Source: an uncultured Eggerthella sp. (GTDB lineage: Bacteria; Actinomycetota; Coriobacteriia; Coriobacteriales; Eggerthellaceae). Taken from it: 6,122 bases of DNA. Both the position numbers and the translations under genes were made by a program. Where the stretch lies: NCBI GenBank assembly GCA_900551155.1, contig URVA01000085.1, positions 1 to 6,122 on the forward strand, given 5' to 3'. This document shows positions 6,031 through 6,122 of this stretch, in pieces; within the stretch, counting starts at the first letter, position 1, and the number at the start of each line of letters is the position of its first letter. The notes under the pieces were generated by a model. That model was not told where the DNA came from, made no database searches, and was given only the letters and a program-made list of their open reading frames with translations.

Positions 6031-6122
6031 ATGAGCTATAAAAACATCCTCGTGCCATACGACAATTCCGAACATGCAAAAAACGCCCTGAAAGAAGCTA
6101 TTGGACTATCAGAAGGTGTTGA
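6031..6122 (+). CDS. Universal stress protein, UspA family (5' end only)
   Basis: Thirty codons and two bases are present before the right edge. The start MSYKNILVPYDNSEHAKNAL matches the first beta strand and helix of the Usp domain (usually K-x-I-L-V-P-x-D-x-S-x-x-x-x-x-A-L), in which the Asp after the first strand sits in the nucleotide pocket. The G-2x-G-9x-G(S/T) ATP-binding motif, which would tell an ATP-binding from a non-binding type, is outside the window. The ATG at 6031 is supported by a strong GAGGGGGG ribosome binding site at 6016-6023, with a 7-base spacer. Usp proteins are cytoplasmic stress or growth-arrest factors of varied function; nothing here narrows it. Confidence 0.88.
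   Translation, partial: MSYKNILVPYDNSEHAKNALKEAIGLSEGV

Noticed and set aside
5881..6075. Minus-strand 64-codon frame with a cysteine-rich C-terminus (ESCKSGACSKC...DFRC)
   Set aside because: It starts inside the universal stress protein coding region and runs across that gene's promoter and ribosome binding site. It shows no family resemblance that I recognise. A chance frame is the simpler reading.

Overview
The window is a bacterial chromosomal segment of moderate GC content. It holds the upstream half of a histidine biosynthesis operon on the minus strand. A divergent plus-strand pair follows: a gamma-class carbonic anhydrase family protein and the start of a universal stress protein. 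There are no RNA genes, insertion sequences, phage genes or CRISPR arrays. The short-form HisG, the operon order and the protein style suggest an actinobacterial, possibly coriobacterial, anaerobe. That placement is an inference from memory of family features, not something the sequence proves.

Layout. Read in the direction of transcription (right to left), the operon runs hisZ-hisG (one fused reading frame, 4900 to 3137), hisD (3133 to 1781), hisC (1778 to 714), hisB (681 to 73) and hisH (from 73, running off the left edge). Gaps are 3, 2, 32 and -1 bases. Each gene has a purine-rich ribosome binding site, mostly inside the end of the gene before it, so the set is almost certainly one translationally coupled transcript. 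From 4901 to 5237 lies a divergent intergenic region with a cluster of AGTATC-like repeats and a 12-bp perfect palindrome just upstream of the his operon. The carbonic anhydrase-like gene is at 5238-5861. A non-coding stretch of about 170 bases then carries repeated words, a small hairpin and a good -10 box, and leads into the universal stress protein gene at 6031.

How the genes work together. HisZG would catalyse and feedback-control the first step (ATP + PRPP to phosphoribosyl-ATP). HisH, with the HisF expected outside the window, makes imidazole glycerol phosphate. HisB dehydrates it, HisC transaminates the product, and HisD performs the final two oxidations to L-histidine. HisB is the monofunctional dehydratase, so the histidinol-phosphate phosphatase must be encoded elsewhere. 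The hisA, hisF and hisI/hisE functions are also not in the window and could lie to its left.

The most notable item is the fusion of HisZ, a histidyl-tRNA synthetase paralogue acting as regulatory subunit, to a short-form HisG in one 587-residue protein. The two are normally separate polypeptides that assemble into a hetero-octamer.
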